Assembly: GCA_009103225.1 (NCBI GenBank) | Contig: RHPI01003369.1 | Coordinates: 1,935,779-1,983,797 of the forward strand | Direction: 5' to 3' | Source: Chlorokybus atmophyticus | Taxonomy: Eukaryota; Streptophyta; Chlorokybophyceae; Chlorokybales; Chlorokybaceae | Length of the DNA: 48,019 bases | Part shown: piece after piece, positions 1 through 11,431 of the stretch | How positions within the stretch are numbered: the first letter of the stretch is position 1 | Layout: each line of letters starts with the position of its first letter | The notes under the pieces: model-generated | What the model saw: only the letters and a program-made list of their open reading frames with translations | Told to the model about the DNA's origin: nothing | Databases searched by the model: none | Made by a program: the position numbers and the translations under genes

Positions 1-47
<47 letters not shown>
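1..47. repeat. (TC)n microsatellite
   Basis: Pure TC dinucleotide tract at the left window edge. It lies in the intron just upstream of the first visible sulfotransferase exon, whose acceptor AG ends at 78, so the tract may extend the pyrimidine run of that intron. A similar tract closes the window on the right. Confidence 0.97.
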
Positions 48-52
<5 letters not shown>

Positions 53-78
53 CATGACATGTGTTGTGTCACACACAG

Positions 79-743
79 GTACGCTTTCAAGATCCCTTGC
101 GAGGTGTCTTTCAGCCAGTGGGTTGCGAGGGAGGTGGCGAGGGTGACGCAGTGCGTGCGCAAAAATAGCGGACCTCCCAGCAAGGACGCGCGCCAGGTTG
201 GTTGTTTCAGTGCTCGAGCATGAGTATACATACTCTCTTCTCTCAAGCATGATGTCCGTGCATTTGCTCACAATCTGTGCTGTGATTGTCAGATTGTGTA
301 CCGGTGTCTCCCGCCTGCATTCTGGCAAGCGGCGTACGCGTGGCAGCTGAGCAGCTGGTTGCTGGCCTTCGAACCCTCGCAGTTCCACATCATAGACAAC
401 CATGACTTGATAGACAGCCACACAGACACCCTGAGAGAGGTAAGCTTCCTCATCCACTGTTGATGGGGGAACAGACGCACGATCACATTCACACACGCAT
501 GTGCACGTACAGGTGCTGCAGTTCTTGGACTTGCCTGTGCCGGAGAACTTGGACCGTCTTCCCGAGGTGGTTCGCGGGAAGTCCGAGGACATGCAGCATG
601 TCTGCGAGGTGGAGCGCTCCATCGACCGCAACACGGAAGAGCTGTTGCGAGGCTTCTTCTCACCTCTCAACGCGCATCTGTCTGACCTGCTGGCCGCTAG
701 AAGACTCGACCACTTCACCCCGCAGTTCACCACCGAGTACTAA
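79..743 (+). CDS. Sulfotransferase, 3' part only (three last exons)
   Basis: Three exons fit one frame: 79-196, 293-439 and 513-743, with AG acceptors at 77-78, 291-292 and 511-512 and GT donors after 196 and 439. Both introns are phase 0, and the stop is TAA at 741-743. The middle exon has the pattern Y-x-x-Q-L-x-x-W-L followed by F-H-I-I and a D-L-I-D-S segment, and the last exon opens with VLQFLDLP. This order (acceptor-like helix, QfHii strand, then v-l-x-F-L-g-L-P) is typical of the C-terminal half of carbohydrate or other PAPS-dependent sulfotransferases. The family moves a sulfate group from PAPS onto a sugar or other acceptor, usually in the Golgi. The PAPS 5' loop would lie in earlier exons left of the window, so the catalytic half is not visible. 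About 166 residues are present. The family is fairly sure; substrate class is not. Confidence 0.72.
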
Positions 744-1552
744 CCACATGTGTACATTGACTGGTGCTAGATGTGCTAGACAGCAAATAGACCACATTGC
801 AACTATCTGTGATGACTCCCACTATGGAACTGTCGACCACATTTGCTGCTGGCAGAGGATAGTAATCTGTTCTTTCTCACGTGCTAATGGCCTGATGCAC
901 ACGCTTCCATGCGCCTTGCATGCATCGCTGAGCGGTAGGCTTATCAAGAATAGAATAGGGCTAGCCGCATGACACTGGTTGGGGTAACCAATCGAGATCG
1001 CTGGTATGGCATATACAATGACTGATGAACATTTCTTGCTGCTATGTCACGCCCTTGCAGCGCTAACAACTTCCAAAAGGCTTTGGAATGAAGTTGAGGC
1101 CATGCCGGGTGGTGGGCATGCAAACGTTCACAGTGTGCCCACCCATCACTTAACATTCGAAATGCCCAACACTTCAACACAAAGTTGCATGCTGATATGC
1201 ACTGAGTGCAATGATCATTGGCTTGCATAATTGATACACATACAGCATCGCATAATTTATGCAGCGCAATGCGCAAGTGTTCACTTTATAAATATATTAT
1301 TTGTTATGTATGACGCATCGTACACGTTGAGTGTGCAGATGTTAACGCCGACCAATATAATGCTTGAAAGTGACCTCTCTATACATGACTCTTATGTAAA
1401 CGTCGGATGCAATGCTTTGTAAATATGTTGCATGCATTCATACATATAAGTCTATATGAGTTTTATGCATGTAATACGATGACCTGCATTTCTGTTGTAT
1501 GTACATCTAGGTGGGCATTGCAGGAGACTATCTAGCAATTGCAATCACATTG

Positions 1553-1555
<3 letters not shown>

Positions 1556-1591
<36 letters not shown>
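1556..1591. repeat. (TA)n microsatellite
   Basis: Uninterrupted alternating TA run in AT-rich intergenic DNA downstream of the sulfotransferase gene. Confidence 0.95.
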
Positions 1592-1593
<2 letters not shown>

Positions 1594-1706
1594 CATTACA
1601 GCTATCATTTGTGCGCGGCGGGTGTATGTGCATGACTTGAGAAGCTTAAGTTGAACATGCGCGCGCAAACATGCAATTGATGGCAAGTTTCACCACAACT
1701 GCCAAT

Positions 1707-1708
<2 letters not shown>

Positions 1709-1763
<55 letters not shown>
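1709..1763. repeat. (GT)n microsatellite
   Basis: Uninterrupted GT run of about 55 bases. On the minus strand it yields the His/Thr-rich open frame there, which is not a gene. Confidence 0.96.
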
Positions 1764-1767
<4 letters not shown>

Positions 1768-3960
1768 TGACGAATGGTTGCCAATTCGTGTTGTCAAATC
1801 ATGGTGCGGAGTCATAAAGCAACTCAATGTGGTCGTGTAATAAAGGGGGTTCCGACCACTAGGGTATGGTAGCAAAAGCGCTATCATGAGTGAGGTCTGT
1901 GACAATTTATACTAAATTCGTTACAGATCCGCATGCGATATTGTGCACATTATGAATGATGATCCATTATGCGCAGAGGTGACGCATGTCTTAAGCTCTA
2001 TATATGCATCCCATTGCGCCCTGAAGAATACGTCAACATAGTCATAAAGCACGTAGCCACATGGTTACGTGCTTTGTAATGTGCACATTTTTCTATCTAT
2101 GCCACGTCACACTTCAAGTAGCATAACCGTTATGATTACGACTGGCGGCAACAATACACCATGTATGTACTGCAAGTGAGTTGCAGCATGCTATATGGCA
2201 GTGTAATGAAGTGCGGTGGCGGTACGGCGGCGCAGCCGACGGCTTATGTTTTTTCTTTTGCTAGTTTCCAAAGCAATAATGTAACAATGTTACAATTTAA
2301 AACTTGAGCACTTTTACGAGCGCAATGCATTATAATGGCCGGAGGAGTATCCATTCATCATATCGATTGCGAATTTAAAGCTTTGAATATGCAATCGACA
2401 TATCCGCTCTTGATGCCATGCATAGATGTGTATTCTTGCCACATTCTCTGTGACGGTGCTCGTGCCTTGTCACCTGTGAGTTGGTCCAATCCACAACCCT
2501 CTTTCCAAGACACGGTATTCACACCGGAACCTTGCCCCCTCTGCCAAGCACACACGCGCGCCCCGCCACTCGCGTACGCACGCGCATGCGCTTGAAGCTA
2601 CACACCGACTTGTGTAGCGCCTTGGATCGTCACACAAGCAAGCACACACACCGGTGGACACACGCTAGCAACCCCTGCTAACCACCACCAAGCTTGCACA
2701 CAAGAAACTAGGGAGCTAAAGGTTGTATTGCAAATTGTAGAATGTCACTTTTATACCTACCAGTCTGCACATGCTACTGTCTAGACGACTCTAGCGCTAG
2801 ACGGAACTAGAAGCTAAGATATTCTTGCAAAATCTTGTAGTACACTTCTAGACCTTTCCAACGCACCAAAGATCTCCTCATTTGCTGCTCATATGGTAAA
2901 GTTATACTACTTGGCGCCAGGCCCTTCCGACAATCTGGTCGAGCCCTTCTCGACTGGCCCTCCGTTTTCTGGCGGCTTCCAGACTGGTCTTGGGGCCCCG
3001 GTCGATATCCGCGGCAGACTCATAAATCGCCGATATCCGCACATGTCATGAAAAACATGTACCTTACAAATAAAGCCCAAAATGGCCATGAAAATCACGA
3101 AATTTGGCCTTGACTGTTACATTCTCTTTCCTAATGCTTATCCTTGATCGATTAACTCAATCCATCGGAGTACTAATGTGTTGCTATTATACGATGGTTT
3201 TATTGGTTGAAAAAGTGGGCCTTTCGTGTGTGTGTGTGTGTATATGCGTGCGTGCGTGCGTGCGATGTTCAATCAAGGGTAATAATTTAATTGTGAGTAT
3301 ATTCTTATATTTTTTTAAATATTTATACTAAAATGAGTGACACAAAACAATTAACAAATTAATGATGACAACATGCACAAGAGAAACTTAAAACATCGCT
3401 TGCTTCATTTACTTATACTTTTTGTTGTGTGTGAACTGTGACGCAATGTATATTGTGATGCAGTCTTTCCTTGTAGAAAAACTTTGCCTCATCACACCAA
3501 CGCTTCTTCGTTTATAAGACACACATGTAGTATTGCAAGCATTCTATGATTCGCTTTGCATTATATACCATGCGAGCAAACATGAATCGCGAAAAGAACA
3601 TTAATTAAAGATTGCTGAATGTAATCCTAAAGCGAAGGCGTTTTAAGTTAAGGTTTTTGCTGAGGTTAATACCGCGGTCGAACAAAGTTGTTGTGACTCA
3701 CTAATCGTTATAACGATGACTATGATATAATTAGACTTTTCACTTATACATGCAGTTGATGTATCATGATATAACGAAATTATGAAAATGCTAGCCACGC
3801 CATTTCATATTGACATGAGCTTGTCCACATGCGCATACCCTCATTTGTAACAAAAGTACTCTAGAGAAGTTTTCAAGTTCATCAACAGTGAAAAGAGCAC
3901 TATATTCTGCAGTACCAGAACACACCGTTGGTCGAGTCAAATTGTTGTTTAATACATGTA

Positions 3961-4115
3961 GGTCCCAAGTCGGGACCTCCCAACCCTAACGGTGGTCTGA
4001 ACACGGGGGAGGACTGCTAGCTGCATGCAGCTTGGTACCACCGTCAAAGCTGTTGTCGTTGGTTGTCAGTGATAATACTTATCACTGACCATCGCTCGTG
4101 CTTATCGGTTGGCAA
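3961..4115. repeat. Cluster of short inverted repeats
   Basis: Four palindromes lie within about 150 bases. They are GGTCCC/GGGACC near 3961-3977, ACGGTGGT/ACCACCGT spanning about 3990-4043, an 11-bp perfect arm GTCAGTGATAA (4065-4075) facing 4079-4089 across a 3-base loop, and CTTATCG/CGATAAG near 4101-4122. They could be the remnant of a small foldback transposon or structured regulatory DNA. No coding potential is seen. Confidence 0.7.
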
Positions 4116-4832
4116 CGATAAGCGCGGACGGACGGACTAGAGCTGGTCTCAGCAAATCGGATGACATGCAGCCCGCCGATCGACGGCTTGTATGTAACAG
4201 GCCATCCATCCTGAACTGTTGCGATCTGACGGCGTGGTGCAGCAGCCCACTCGATAAGTACGGATGTAGCAAGCAGCAGCTGCAGCGTTGCATGGAGTAG
4301 TAGTTGAGGGCGCACTCTGCAAAGGCAGCCTCTGTCTTGGCGGCGGCGGCGGCGGGGCGGTCAGTGGTGGAGAGCGCACTGCGCTGCGCTGCGCTGCTGA
4401 AGGTTCCGTGCATGAGTGTATGCGGCAGGTCTAGGGTGGCACCTTGGGTGGTTGGGTGGTTCAAGGAGTGCTTTGGGTGAGCGCACGGTGCGTGTAAGTT
4501 AGTGAGTGAGTGTCACCCACAGCAGTCGCAGAAGGTGGACAGAGAGATGGCTGCAGCTTCTGCTCGCTTGGGCTTGACTATGAGGGTGGCAGCCATATGC
4601 AACAACCGTTGCTTGAACGGCAGCCTGAGGCATGCACCACGCAGGTCTGTTGTGAGAGGCCGGAGGCCAGCAAGTGATAAGCTCTGGTAGTTACGTGTCC
4701 TTGCGATCATATCTCACAAGAATGTGCCTGTCTGCAAGTTCTGTTGAGCCAACGGCTTCACTGATACATGCATGCGTCGTGTCTCTACACTATGTCACGC
4801 TGACAAGTGACCTGAATCTGGTAAGGTGAGAG

Positions 4833-6358
4833 GTGCCAAGAGATTTGTTACCAACGTGCTCTTGTGCACACACAATATGGTTTCAAACTTGGTTCAGCGG
4901 TGTGTCACGTACAGTAAAGAAGCCGTGCGTGCGCAGACACAGCAAGGCAGCGCACACGCGCGTGCGCACAATGTGCATGGGTGAAACCGGCGCGTGGGGT
5001 GTCATCTGGTTCACGCCAGCAAAAGCAAAAGGACAGAAGGGCGAGAAAGGCAACAACAACAGTGGCACACTCATACCCATCAGGTTTGAGGAGCCCTTGA
5101 AGGCCAACATGCTCGACGTGCGCGAGCGTGCGGCGGACATCGTGTCCGTCTTTCGCGCGTGGGACCCCTGGGAGCTGGAGGTAGGTTGATAGGTATGCCT
5201 ACTATTCAGTCATACACTGTTGCTGATGCTGTTACCAATACTGCAAAACTTTTCGCAAACGTTCGCAACATTACTATACTATGTGTGCTTTGGTGGCGTG
5301 CTAGGTGACAGACGGCGCCGGCGAAGCACTAGAATGGGTTCATAGCTACACTGACCTGATGGAGCGAGGTGGGAGCACATCTTTCATCTTTGTGAGAAAC
5401 CCTTGCCTTGTCATTGCACTTTGGTGGTGGCTGCGCAGCATGTGCGTGCATCACCAGTGCCTGCAGTCTTTGGTACAAGTGCAGTGCAACTGATAAGCTC
5501 TCTCTCTCCCTCTCTCTCCCTCTCTCTCCCTCTCTCTCCAAGGGTACGGGAGCAAATCGAACCCATTGGTAATCAAGCCACCGGACTCAGCCAAGCTAAT
5601 CTATATCATTATACGCAGCGGTACGTGGCACATGGAGCATCCAGTGACGAGTGCAATCAGTACAAACCGCAGCAAATCTCTGAGTACAGCTCAATTGTGT
5701 ACTGGCTAAAAACTCCGTTGAGACCTGTTAATGTGCAGGTTCGAATCAACCAAGCCCCTTGAGGATTCGCTCACAGAGGGACTTTGACGAGGTGTGTTGA
5801 CCGCAGTCTGGTGGTGCTGAACTCGCTTGCACGTTCTTCTTCGTGCTCGTGGCTGTTGTTTTGATGAATTCTGGGCTCTTACAAAAGCTGTGAGGCCGCA
5901 TGCGCGAGCACACACATGCACTCTCGCTCTCTTCCGCACACGTGCATGCCGGCGACCATATAACTGTCAAGTTACGTCACAGAGACAGGGTAAACCCCTC
6001 TCGGTCACCCGGGTGGCAAGCAACTGGACACCTCTCACTCTCTGCCGAACATGGCAACCCTTTTACACAGCTTACTGCGCTTCTGCCTCTGCTTCAGGTG
6101 TGCATGCAGCTGGGCACTATGGGACTGTGGAGATACCAAGACAAGTGTGTCCGGCAGTTTGTTGAGCTACGTGAGGGCGAATGGTACGTATGCATGCGCC
6201 CACTCATGCACACACGCGTTCTTGCGTGCATGTTGCATGAGGTGACGGCAGTGTTGTTGCGTTGCATTCCGATTCCCATGACCTGCAGGTACAACGTCTA
6301 TGAGACCGAAAGCCGTGTTACAGCTGATGTCCGCCAGCGGGTCCCGCTAAAATACTAA
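4833..6358 (+). CDS. Six-exon gene of unknown function
   Basis: Exons 4833-5180, 5305-5368, 5543-5620, 5739-5791, 6098-6183 and 6289-6358 join in one frame through GT-AG introns, and every phase agrees: 0, 1, 1, 0, 2. The stop is TAA at 6356-6358. The start is uncertain: 4833 is the first in-frame ATG, but 4971 or 4977 may be the real one, or a further 5' exon may exist, because residues before 4971 look like random basic sequence. The product is about 240 residues and soluble-looking. It has a Lys/Gly-rich stretch (KAKGQKGEKG), a D-P-W-E-L segment, a basic segment around S-P-L-R-I-R-S-Q-R, a Trp/Tyr-rich C-terminal part (MGLWRYQDKC, GEWYNVYE) and an end in VPLKY. I recognise no family. Intron 2 carries a TCTCTCTCCC tandem repeat as its polypyrimidine tract. 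The consistent exon phases are the main evidence that it is real. Confidence 0.6.
5499..5540. repeat. TCTCTCTCCC minisatellite in intron
   Basis: About four 10-base units lie immediately upstream of the AG acceptor at 5541-5542. The array forms the polypyrimidine tract of the intron, so changes in copy number could affect splicing. Confidence 0.9.
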
Positions 6359-8653
6359 GGCCAGTGCATACGCCATCATGGACAAGCGGTCATGGCCTTG
6401 TTGACTTGCTTCAAGCAACATTGTACAGGCTTTCTGGACGTACAGGCTGTCTTTGTGCTGTTGTTGGGGATGGTAGAGGTGGCCAACCACAGGCCCGCAG
6501 GGTGAGGGAGTCTGTGGTTGCCGCTGCGTGCAGTGACCGTGAGCGCTGTGACGCATTCAGACACAGCGCTTCACACTGCTTTGAGATGGGGTTCCCAAGC
6601 TAGGGTAACGCATACATCAACCAACTCAATCTTACGTCAAGGAGTAGTGTTGCCCTTCTGTTGTGGACTCGCCAATGGTTTTCTCATGGTGCATGTGCAT
6701 GCATGGTTGATTGAGAGAGTCTGCCAATCAGCTGCAGAAGCAATGCTCTAGCACAATTGCAATGTCCTGAACTCACAAACGTGCACTCAATTTAGTGATC
6801 AGTCTGTCACAAGCGCTGATGCGTTCGCTCAAGAGCTGCGGAATGCATGACTCGACGTGCCTTGGCACTGCACCAAAATGTGCATTTGATGGCTGAGCAA
6901 CTCATCCTGAGCACCCTTGCTGGTTGATATGGGGTTGGCATGCGTATGTTACGATCAAAACATGGGCGTTGTCGCTCCTTGAGGAGCAAGTTAGGATGGC
7001 ACGGCATTGTAGAACCTGTGCATGTCGGGATCAATGCATGTGAAGTGGAGCAGCGTCCTACAAGGAAGTGTGAGCATGTGGTTTATCCCCGGCGTTGCAG
7101 ACTGCGTGCAGGTACGCACCAGCTTGAGGTCGCTTTCCTCACGGTTTACGATGTGTCTATGTGTGAGGAAGTCCATACAATCTCCCCAACCAGGAAGGTG
7201 CTGTCATTGCAGTAGTAAAGCCAGCACGAGCAATGAGAGCTTACAGAAGCGATCTCTGGCAACCGCCTCCTGCTACTTGAACAACAGAAGCAGGCGCATA
7301 ACAATGGCAAACGTTAGGGGTAATGTACCAATTAGTGATCAGTGATGTTCAATAGTGTCCGGTTGGACTATGCCATAGCTAAGTAGCGGCTCTACTTAGC
7401 TGGTGCCTGCGATTGTGCACTGCAGCATCGCACACGCATTAGCCAACCGTCATCTTAGACATTCTGCAAACACCGTGGCGGTATGAAACATGCACAGAGT
7501 GCGCCATTGTGCCTCTCCATGCCCCCACTGCTCTGTGCACGCAGTACGTTGCAGTGTAACGCAGCGCATGATTTAGTGCTGGACCAGACGCATGAAGTGG
7601 TGAAGAATGCACTGCGTTTGCGCAGTAAGGCAGCAAAAATACTCCGTGCTTGCTTGCTACCATGCTCACGGCTGAAATCCGTGTTCATAGCTATGTGCCA
7701 AGTCATTCAGTGAAGGACAACGTGCGTGCATGTGTGCATACGTGAATGCACATGGCACTACGAGCTTGCCAACAACAGAAGGGACGTTTCTTAGGGGAAC
7801 TAATATGAAGATGTATCAAAGAAGCACAGGCAAGAGTTCAGGTGCTAGTACAAGAGCTTGTAGTACACAACATAGCTAGGAGCTGAGATGCAAAGCTAGG
7901 TACCAGCAAGAGAACGAAGAAGAAGGGGAACAAAAGGAGCAGAGAGTAGGAAGAGCAAGAGAACGGACAACAGAAGGGATTTGACTCAATCACGCGCGGT
8001 CCCGGTTTGAACGACATAATCGCCACACACAATCACCAGCTCCACCACCATGATGTTAGCAGAACTGCTGCCAGTCATTCACCAGAGAGAGGTTGCTGGC
8101 ATACACACGCGGTATGCTCAGAGCACACAGCTCTACACATGCATATGCAAGCACACAGCAAGCTAACATTGACAAGTGCAACCACATTACATTACGCAAA
8201 AGTTACAAGTCGCACTGTGGCACAGCAGCAGGTAGACCTCAACACTCGTATGGCTCCCAGTTCAGAGTCGATCTCAGTGGCGGCTGCAGTCTACCTGAAT
8301 GTTAACACATCCCCATTGGTTTGCTGCACACGGTGGCGTTGACATCCAGCATCGCTTCGCGGGCTAACCGTGAAACCAGCCTCGTGTGGCTGTTATTGTG
8401 CGGGTGTGCTCACGGTACGAGTAGTGTGTTAGATGTAAGGGCCAGTGTATGCGTTCCGCTGTGGCGGGACACTGTTTGATGTTGGCGACTGCTGCACATA
8501 CCCATACCTCTGAAGTACAAGCGTCCACGTTGGTAGTGTGCGTCTCTGTTGAGCCTTGCGACGGTTCGCGTGCTACTGTGCGAAGATGATACCATGCGCA
8601 TGTCGTGCATGCCTCCACTCACGCGCACCCCATGCATATGCACACGCCGCATA

Positions 8654-8710
<57 letters not shown>

Positions 8711-9707
8711 CACATGCGCGCATGTGCATGTGCATGTGCACAGACACACTCCATGTGCCACGCCAAGTGTGTCACACGGCTTGTGCTATGATGCTCATTA
8801 GCACACGCAATACGCATATGCCTCAAAGCCATACACAAAATGCAATGCTACCATATGATGTTTGGTTGTGATTGATTGCTCAAGGGGGTTACTCTAGAGA
8901 GCGAACAGTGCAACGTCCATGCAACCATTAGAGTTGTGTAACCGTTGCAACCACCAAACAGCTCTCATGCAGCTACACATCTTGTCAGCAGCTTGTAACA
9001 ATGCTTGTTGAGTGGTTCAACACTATGCAGCTCAGCGTAGTACTGATGCATGCATCATGCTCGTAATGTTGAGCATGGAATGAGAAACAGTTTTCTTCGA
9101 CACTGCGTCGCATTATTCTCGACAACAGCGCTTGGTTCTGACACCTATCCACATACAGTATCCTTATCACGAGGATTCCTAAGCGCACTTTGCTTGGACC
9201 ATTAAACCTTTTCACAAATCGACATACTCTAACAATAGACGACAAAAGAAGCTCACACGAGGCGCTGCTAATGAATGCAGTGCAGTATCAACTCCCGCAG
9301 CAGGCGCTGCGTTACTATGCAGTTGACGTTGTCACTTTCGTCCGACTCAAGCTCAAACATGTAGTAATGTACACGTCGCAATCAACGGCGCCCACCAACC
9401 AAGATTGCGCGAATAACCCAACTCCACCAATCTGTGATAATGCACACGTATTTCTTCACATGTGCGTGCGTGCGTGTGCGAGTGTGTCTGGGTTCGTTTG
9501 CCTGCCTGAGCGCGTGCGTGCGTCAAGTTGACTTCTTGACGTGCTTGCAAACCAGAAGATCAGCGTCCCATGTGCATCCAGGCATGCACTATCTATGGAC
9601 CACGTGCACGAAGCTCATTCCTTTCAGCTATGTGCACATCCAGCTTTGCACACACATACACGTGCATGCGTTGATACACACGAAACAAGGACATAGCCAC
9701 CCACCTG
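6359..9707. other. Intergenic region without a supportable gene
   Basis: This stretch lies between the unknown gene (+) and the PQ-loop gene (-), whose 3' ends face each other. It contains a (CA)n tract at 8655-8708 and GTGCGT/CATGCA-rich DNA. Open frames on both strands are short, with low-complexity or His/Thr/Cys-rich translations. No splice-compatible chain of exons was found by eye. Confidence 0.5.
8655..8708. repeat. (CA)n microsatellite
   Basis: Uninterrupted CA run of about 54 bases followed by CATG-rich sequence. It produces Thr-His repeat frames on the plus strand and a Val-Cys frame on the minus strand. Confidence 0.96.
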
Positions 9708-10209
9708 TTACACAGCAGAGCCTGGAGCCTGTCCCTCCTCCGGCAGCTTCACGTACTCCCCATTATTGCCGACCCTCTCCTCCTCCTCCTCCTCATTGAG
9801 CAGCCCCTTCCCTTCCCTCAGCCTGGCTATGTCCATCCCAGCCTTGAGACACAGCAGCATGGCGATGCAGGCGAGCTCCAGCAGCTGGGGATAGAACACG
9901 GGCCACAGGCTGAAGTGGAAAGCGTAGAGCTCGTACAACACCATGCCCGTGAAGAAGATGAGCAGCCAGGCGTAGCTGAGGTCATCGGCGCGGCGGGTGC
10001 GCACAACCTGGGAGGGGCCCATTGTGCAGGCGACTCGGTATGCCAAAACACGAAGCAGTAGTCACACACACAATGTACAAACGCACCCACCCACCCACCT
10101 TGTATATCTGCGGCAGCAGTGCGGAGGACACAACGAAGCCGCCAATGTATGCGAGGCGGTCGTACCACACATCGTCCAGCATGGTGTGTGGCACTTGTGC
10201 TGGTGACAA
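9708..10209 (-). CDS. Single PQ-loop (SemiSWEET-like) membrane protein
   Basis: Two exons on the minus strand: 10209-10099 and 10007-9708, joined by a phase-0 GT-AG intron of 91 bases; the stop is at 9708. The start is 10209 (MSPAQ) or 10182 (MLDDV), giving 136 or 127 residues. The protein has one triple-helix PQ-loop unit. Helix 1 carries IGGFVVSS with the signature LLPQIYK, followed by V-V-R-T-R-R-A-D-D-L-S and helix 2 (YAWLLIFFTGMVLYELYAF). Helix 3 contains a second Pro-Gln (YPQLLELA). Its C-terminus is acidic, with six consecutive Glu encoded by a TCC microsatellite, and faces the cytosol or lumen. PQ-loop and SWEET-type proteins carry small solutes such as sugars or amino acids across membranes, and a three-helix unit would have to dimerise. 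The intron splits the unit exactly after the PQ motif. The substrate cannot be told from sequence. Confidence 0.75.
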
Positions 10210-11308
10210 CCCTGTTTGCTGGTGGGGTTGTTGTTACTTGTTAACAAGCGACCATGGGGGGAAGGGGAGAGGGGCGCAGTCGGTGCCTGTTGAGGAATCC
10301 TTCTTGCATGCGATAGCAGTTGCACACAAACGGGACACTGCACTCGATACCACCATGTAAGCACGCTCCAGTGTGCACGCGCATATGAGGGGGAGGGGAG
10401 GGGGGGGGGGGNTGTATTGGTGCTGGTGCTGACGAAACAGTGCGTGCATGCAAACACGGACTGCATGCGCAGACGGACACGCGCCTCACCTCTCCTTAGG
10501 CACAGGCACCAGCAGCAGACCACGCACGCCGCCTGATCGAATCGCCAATGGTTTGTTGGTTGATTGGGCCCTCACCCGTGTTGCTCACCACACTGCCACA
10601 GCACACAAAGACACGACCGACTCCCTGATGCTTCCGCCGCCGCCGCCTGGTGTGAGGGGGTGCGCGTGTGCGCGTGTGGAGTCTGCGCCTTTTGCTTTGC
10701 GCAAGCGTCGGCGGCGTCACGCGCTACGAGCGCGTCGCGCAAACAGGTGTCACGGGGCACGGTTGTGCGCACGCACAACGCAGGTGTGCTCGCGACGTGA
10801 ACCACGTGACGCCGTGCAACGTTCGTTCCGTTGATGAGCAACTTGGTGCGCACATAACCAACGAGACTCGCGATTAGTAACCTGATGTGCGAGTCACATC
10901 AGTCTCAAACTACTTGCTGTGCCCGTGTGCACGTGGAACTTGGGACGTGCGCCACACTTAGGCGCCATACACATGGCCTTGATTCTGTCCTCTATGTGTA
11001 AATGGATGCATACAAAGTGTGTACATTATATGGAACGCGAGTTGCGTGGAGAGTGCGCACCTCCTCACCGCTTGCAGGTGCTAGCTCCAAGGCGCACATA
11101 AAGCACACATCATGGGTGTTGTGGTTGGTTGGGTGCGCCACTGTACTACTACAGCCTACCACACAAGAGTGCGGTGCTGCTACTCATGCATTGTGTAATG
11201 TGGGGTCTCATCATCGCATTAAGAGCTATGGTATGAGGAGGGAGTCTATTTTTGCTCTCGCGCTACCTTGTGCAGCCTGTTGTTGTCAAGTTAATGTCAG
11301 TTGTCATG
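10210..11308. other. Intergenic region upstream of the PQ-loop gene
   Basis: It holds a G-run with an assembly gap (10389-10412) and GC-rich DNA at 10450-10870 with overlapping Arg-rich frames on both strands. I cannot assign a gene. The part next to 10209 is the likely promoter side of the PQ-loop gene. No clear TATA box stands out. Confidence 0.4.
10389..10412. other. Poly-G run ending in an unresolved base
   Basis: GGGGAGGGGAG followed by a G homopolymer and an N at 10412. The length of the homopolymer is probably unreliable in this assembly. Confidence 0.85.
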
Positions 11309-11431
11309 GACTGATAGCGGTATCTTATTGAAGCAGTCAGTCAAGTGAAACTGAGTGCAATGCCATTGTTATTGCATATTGACTGATAACAGTACCTTGT
11401 AGCAATTAGGCCAGTGAAATTGAGTGCAATG
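11309..11431. repeat. Imperfect 72-bp tandem repeat, target of element A
   Basis: One unit starts at 11309 with GACTGATAGCGGTA and a second at 11381 with GACTGATAACAGTA; both contain AGTGAAA(C/T)TGAGTGCAATG. The first unit continues GAGTGCAATGCCATTG. The second is interrupted after GAGTGCAATG by element A, and its continuation CCATTG follows the element's right end at 22777. The upstream unit therefore serves as an empty-site reference for the insertion. Confidence 0.8.

Larger units (their letters stand above)
744..4832. other. Intergenic region with microsatellites
   Basis: I see no supportable gene. The stretch holds (TA)n at about 1556-1591, (GT)n at 1709-1763, a short GT/GCGT tract near 3226-3264, a block at about 2895-3110 with locally repeated GATATCCG words, and the palindrome cluster listed separately. 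Open frames here are short and have no domain-like pattern. Confidence 0.6.

Noticed and set aside
7838-8032. A minus-strand frame with a hydrophobic Leu/Phe segment, possible membrane peptide
   Set aside because: It is short, arises from an A/G-rich tract on the plus strand, and has no neighbouring exons or domain match.
8549-8871. Plus-strand frames rich in Thr and His
   Set aside because: They come from translation of the (CA)n microsatellite.
10496-10853. Arg-rich frames on both strands upstream of the PQ-loop gene
   Set aside because: GC-rich composition alone gives open frames on both strands here; neither can be joined to the PQ-loop exons with convincing splice sites.
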